DNA from: Euborellia annulipes
Taxonomy: Eukaryota > Arthropoda > Insecta > Dermaptera > Anisolabididae
Length of the DNA stretch: 64,000 nucleotides
Direction: 5' to 3'
Assembly (NCBI GenBank): GCA_023213315.1
Contig: JAKCPI010000966.1
Location: forward strand, 186,001-250,000
Shown piece after piece: positions 60,683 through 64,000 of this stretch. Position 1 is the stretch's first letter, and every line of letters starts with the position of its first letter. The notes below the pieces were generated by a model. It did no database searches and was not told the origin of the DNA. It saw only the letters and a list, made by a program, of their open reading frames with translations. Position numbers and translations under genes: made by a program.

Positions 60683-61290
60683 TTTTTACTTTCTCTTACC
60701 TATATATGTAATATATATATCAGGGGCGTATATAAGCCCCCCTCCCCCCCCCCGAAATTTTTCATATCTAAATATTTCATATATACGGGTATATGGCCAA
60801 TATCTATATTATTGTTTGAAAAAGAAATAAAAAAAGTAAAAAAATGAAATAGAACTTTTGTCTTTGAGAAGGCCGCGCCCCTCGGGACTCAGGTGAAACA
60901 GAAAAAATTTGGATAAAAAAAAATTTAACGAACATTTGTCTTTGAGAGGCCCGGGCCCCTCGGGGCTGAGGTATATCCGGTATTTTAAAAATATTTTTGT
61001 GTATACGGGGCAGGGGATATTTGAAAATGAGTTCGGGCCCCCGAAAAAATTTCTATATACTTCCCTGATATATAGGGCCTATATAGGATAGGAGAAATGG
61101 TTGCCTTGGTAATGAAATATAAATATTTTTCTATGTTTATTCTTGAATTCTATCTAATGTAGGCCCTACTGTCGGAATATATGTCGTCACAAAAAATCTG
61201 GTGTGACAAGCATAGAACACAACTTTCGATTACCGAAGGTAAGAAAAAGTTGTGTGCTGTACGACTATCACACCAGATTTTTTATTAATA
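60683..61290 (-). repeat. Family A copy, minus orientation, split by an hAT-type MITE
   Basis: The far end TTTTTACTTTCTCTTACC stands at the left. After the MITE the body resumes (GGAGAAATGGTTGCCTTGGT) and ends in a full hairpin (TCTGGTGTGACAAGCATAGA ... TATCACACCAGATTTTTT). Confidence 0.8.
60721..61067. mobile_element. hAT-type MITE with CAGGGG(C)GTATATA ends
   Basis: The ends CAGGGGCGTATATAAG and CTATATACTTCCCTG are inverted. The flanks ATATATAT and ATATATAG fit an 8-bp duplication (7 of 8). Inside, a unit with CATTTGTCTTTGAGAGGCCC is repeated (60857-60900 and 60930-60975). Confidence 0.75.
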
Positions 61291-61554
61291 CGTACTTGAA
61301 TTAAAAATTTATTCCCTTGCTATAATTTTATTTAAGATTTAGATCATGTAGATTTTATTCTATATAAGTAAATCTAGTTTACTTTATTTATAAATTGATA
61401 TTTTTATGATGAAGAAACCTTCGGGAATCTAAAAAAGGTTCGACTTGGCTGTTGTTTATGATTTTAATAGTGCCTTTTTAATTTCTATTCTCTCTATTTG
61501 ATTCTATTCCGTTTTTTTTTCTTCCTTTGAAGTCCTTTTAAAGGCTAAAGCAAC

Positions 61555-61740
61555 CAGAGCTACTGGTTGAATGGAGCTGCACACCTGGCATTCAGATCAA
61601 CGACTCCCCCCACCACATTTGGGATTTGTATCTCTCGCGGACTCCGATTTCTCGAAAATTTTCGTTCTGTCCACGGGAAAGTGACTGGCAGGTGGCGGAC
61701 GCCCAACAGCTGCCTATCAATAATCGCCACCATTTTAATT
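61555..61740. other. GC-rich patch in the long intron
   Basis: About 180 bp of balanced composition. The plus strand has a 63-codon ATG frame (MNGAAHLAFRSTTPPTTFGI...), the minus strand a 57-codon ATG frame (MVAIIDRQLLGVRHLPVTFP...). Neither is recognised and neither has an EGF pattern. It is a candidate exon or conserved non-coding element. Confidence 0.25.
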
Positions 61741-62654
61741 AATCAATTTGTCTGCTGAATTTAATCAGTGAAAATAAAAAAATAATAAACAACCAGTTGG
61801 CGAACACATTTTCTCAAAATTCCAAGAATAAATGTTTTTTTTTTTGTTTTTTTTTTTTGTCTTTTTTCACCCGGAAAAAATATTTGAAAAATTTTCTATA
61901 CACCAGATTCAAGTATGAAATAACATTATCGACAACCTAAAAATAACAATAAGTTACCAGTTTTCTAGGTAAGCCTATCAAATTATGAAATTTAATTTTT
62001 AGATTTCATAAGTACAATTACGATCAAATTTTTCTGTTAAAATAGCAGTTTGTTGTTATACTCTTTGAGTGGTCAGTTCTGTAATAATCATACCAATTTA
62101 TATTGAAGTGATAATTAAAATTATGTGATTGTGATTATACAGTTTGACATTTGCTAATATCAATTTCCTTGACAAATGATTAAATGAAATAATAAATAAA
62201 ACATTCAAATTTCAACCGACTAATTAATAGCGCGTATAGCCTTAGTAGTTGGTGCGCCTTATTGCAAACAATAATAATAATAATAATACTAATTAATAAT
62301 TAACAATAAAAAAAATGATGACGCCTGAAGGATTAAAATCTTCATATTGAGGGTGTGAGTGAGTCAGACAAAGAAAGAAAATCATCGAATAAAGCCGGAA
62401 AAATTTGGTAACATAAATACAAAAAAATCGTCTTCGTTCACTAAATTAAAAAAAAAATAAATAAGTCAAATAAAGGAGAGATAAATACTAGCAAAGCCTG
62501 AAAGATAGGCAACCTGGTGAATTTGCTTTCTATAATTTGATATTATAATATTTAATCAAGAAGCCTTATTAAGATAATGCCAGTCCAGAATAAAAAGAAA
62601 GATATATGAAAAGATATAAACAAATTTTATATACGATATATATAGTTTTTTTTT

Positions 62655-62740
62655 AACCCTTTTCGGCTACAGAGGCCATTTAGGGGTTATTTCTTTCCGA
62701 TGGTTCCACACGCTGATTGCTCGGGGCACCAGATAAATTA
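62655..62740 (-). repeat. SINE tail with GTAGCCGAAAAGGG box
   Basis: The minus strand reads GTGTGGAACCATCGGAAAGA, then AAATGGCCTCTGTAGCCGAA and AAGGGTTAAAAA, like the piece at 1258-1395. GTGTGGAAC also follows the 5S-like piece at 56905, which links the two. Confidence 0.5.
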
Positions 62741-63892
62741 TTTAACATAATAAATTGTTAAAAGAAATCACTTATTCTCAATCCATTGAAAATGACGTAA
62801 TATTCCGTAATTATGAAAATATTTAAATTCCAAAATGCAAATTAATATAGTTACTAGAAAATAATCATCTTCTAACAATATTATAATCCTATATATTTTT
62901 TTAAAATATTTTCTCATTCGGTACTTTTAATCGGTTGATGTGTATCTTTTAAATATTGATTATGATTTGATAACTTTAAAGGAGATAATAATTTATATTT
63001 TGAATATGCATATTACATACATTTGTTACTTTCGAAAGTTAAGAATCACGAAATGTATAATAAAATCAAATACTGAATTATTATTTATTTATTCAAGCTA
63101 ACGAACCTTAATGGATTTTTCGAACTTGTGTAGCAGTTTAAACTATAAATATGATTTTATATTTATCTTAAGACAAAATATGTTTAAGTTTTGACATGAG
63201 ACTATGATCATCACTATATATATTGTATTAGGAAAATTTGAACTTTTTTCAACTGTATAAATAAAATACCAAATTAGCAAGTCAAAACAGAGCATGGTGA
63301 TTTAGAAATGAATCTTGTTTGTACACGGCGCCAGATGTAGAAACATCACACCATAAAAATTTGAGAAAAATAACCTTTTTTAATAATCTTGAATTAGGCA
63401 TATATGCATATATAGGCATATATTTTTTACAATAGCCTATATTGTAAAAAAAAGATTTTTCAGAAATGGGATTAAATTTTGTGAAGATAGATAATACTGA
63501 AATAAAATAATAATTATTCATAAAATAAAATATCAAATTAGTAAATGTCGGGAGAGGAAATTTAGTTTTAAAGGGTAGAATTAGTGGCTAAAAACTCTCT
63601 ATGTAATAACTTGTGTGTATTTCTGATTTTTTTTCATTCGACCTGCCCCACTAATTCCATTTAAAAATTATACTACCTATTATTTACTGTATGTTTAAAC
63701 CTCCGGCATATGTTTAAAATGGTGTAGCTAATTTAAAATGAGAAAGGGTAAGTGTATGAGCTGCAAATAAAATATCCTGTGCATGTCAACTTCGAAGGAG
63801 ACGTTTCGGCCGAAATTTTATTTGCCTATCTTCAGTCCTTGCTATACTGGAACGTAGTTTTTTGATACACAAGAGTCTACATGTATCCTTCT

Positions 63893-63997
63893 TGTAAACA
63901 AGCGAATGCTTCTGAGTCTATTAAAGATTTATTATTTATTATTCTTGAATAGGATCTCACGTTGTCAGAGACACTCGCCTGTTTACAAGAAGGATAG
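63893..63997. repeat. Inverted repeat at the right edge
   Basis: ATCCTTCTTGTAAACAAGCGA is answered by TCGCCTGTTTACAAGAAGGAT (one mismatch) about 60 bp further on. The adjacent sequence has the ACGTTTCGGCC ... CTTCAG motif (63800-63838). The element may continue beyond the window. Confidence 0.65.
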
Positions 63998-64000
63998 ATG

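Larger units (their letters stand above)
32642..64000 (-). other. Notch: Long Notch intron inside EGF1 coding (partial, over 31 kb)
   Basis: The acceptor for the EGF1-3 exon is at 32642-32643. No exon with the first half of EGF1 (a C-x-N-G-G-x-C block ending in phase 2) or a signal peptide was found to the right edge, so the intron is at least 31.3 kb. It contains a strong ratchet site at 59772/59771, most family A copies and SINEs, the 358-bp inverted repeat and a few GC-rich islands. Small plus-strand genes could lie within it. Confidence 0.75.

Noticed and set aside
1..64000. CRISPR array, operon or other prokaryotic system
   Set aside because: The window has spliced exons, SINEs, a LINE end and MITEs; no regular spacer arrays or clustered long frames are present.

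Overview
The window is animal genomic DNA, very AT-rich, with short spliced exons buried in long repeat-filled introns. The one gene that can be read with confidence is Notch, on the minus strand. Five exons (32641-32367, 29584-29389, 20325-20192, 7176-6820, 2771-2616) join without a single frame break into 372 codons that run from the last cysteines of EGF repeat 1 to the first residues of EGF repeat 11. Every exon has AG/GT borders and the phases match at every junction (1, 2, 1, 1). The order and wording of the repeats (for example [20 protein letters not shown] in EGF10) agree with arthropod Notch as I remember it, so an arthropod is likely. I cannot name the species. Signal peptide, first part of EGF1, and everything from EGF11 onward lie outside the window or in exons I could not find.

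Layout from right to left, the direction of transcription: 64000-32642 is one intron of more than 31 kb inside the EGF1 coding region. It holds a textbook recursive-splicing (ratchet) site at 59772/59771, an almost perfect 358-bp inverted repeat (48292-49847), a candidate plus-strand last coding exon (40744-40893), a LINE 3' end (33336-33546), three hAT-type MITEs and many copies of two interspersed families. Next come exon EGF1-3, a 2.8-kb intron, exon EGF3-5, a 9.1-kb intron with a foldback element, a Harbinger-like MITE and two Su(H)-type motifs, exon EGF5-6, a 13-kb intron, exon EGF6-9, a 4-kb intron with another TTA/TAA-flanked MITE, exon EGF9-11, and the start of the next intron.

The repeats fall into clear groups. 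Family A is an unclassified element of roughly 0.5-0.9 kb with a long hairpin at one end (TCTGGTGTGAC / GTCACACCAGA); about ten copies are seen on both strands. A tRNA-derived SINE of about 270 bp with a GCCGAAAAG box and a GT-rich tail has inserted into family A copies at different points, leaving target duplications. There are also short foldback/MITE elements, several carrying the motif ACGTTTCGG, and pieces that resemble 5S rRNA. Two stretches (4738-4925, 28690-29110) are homopolymer-rich and may be poor sequence. No intact tRNA or rRNA gene, CRISPR array or complete transposase gene was seen.
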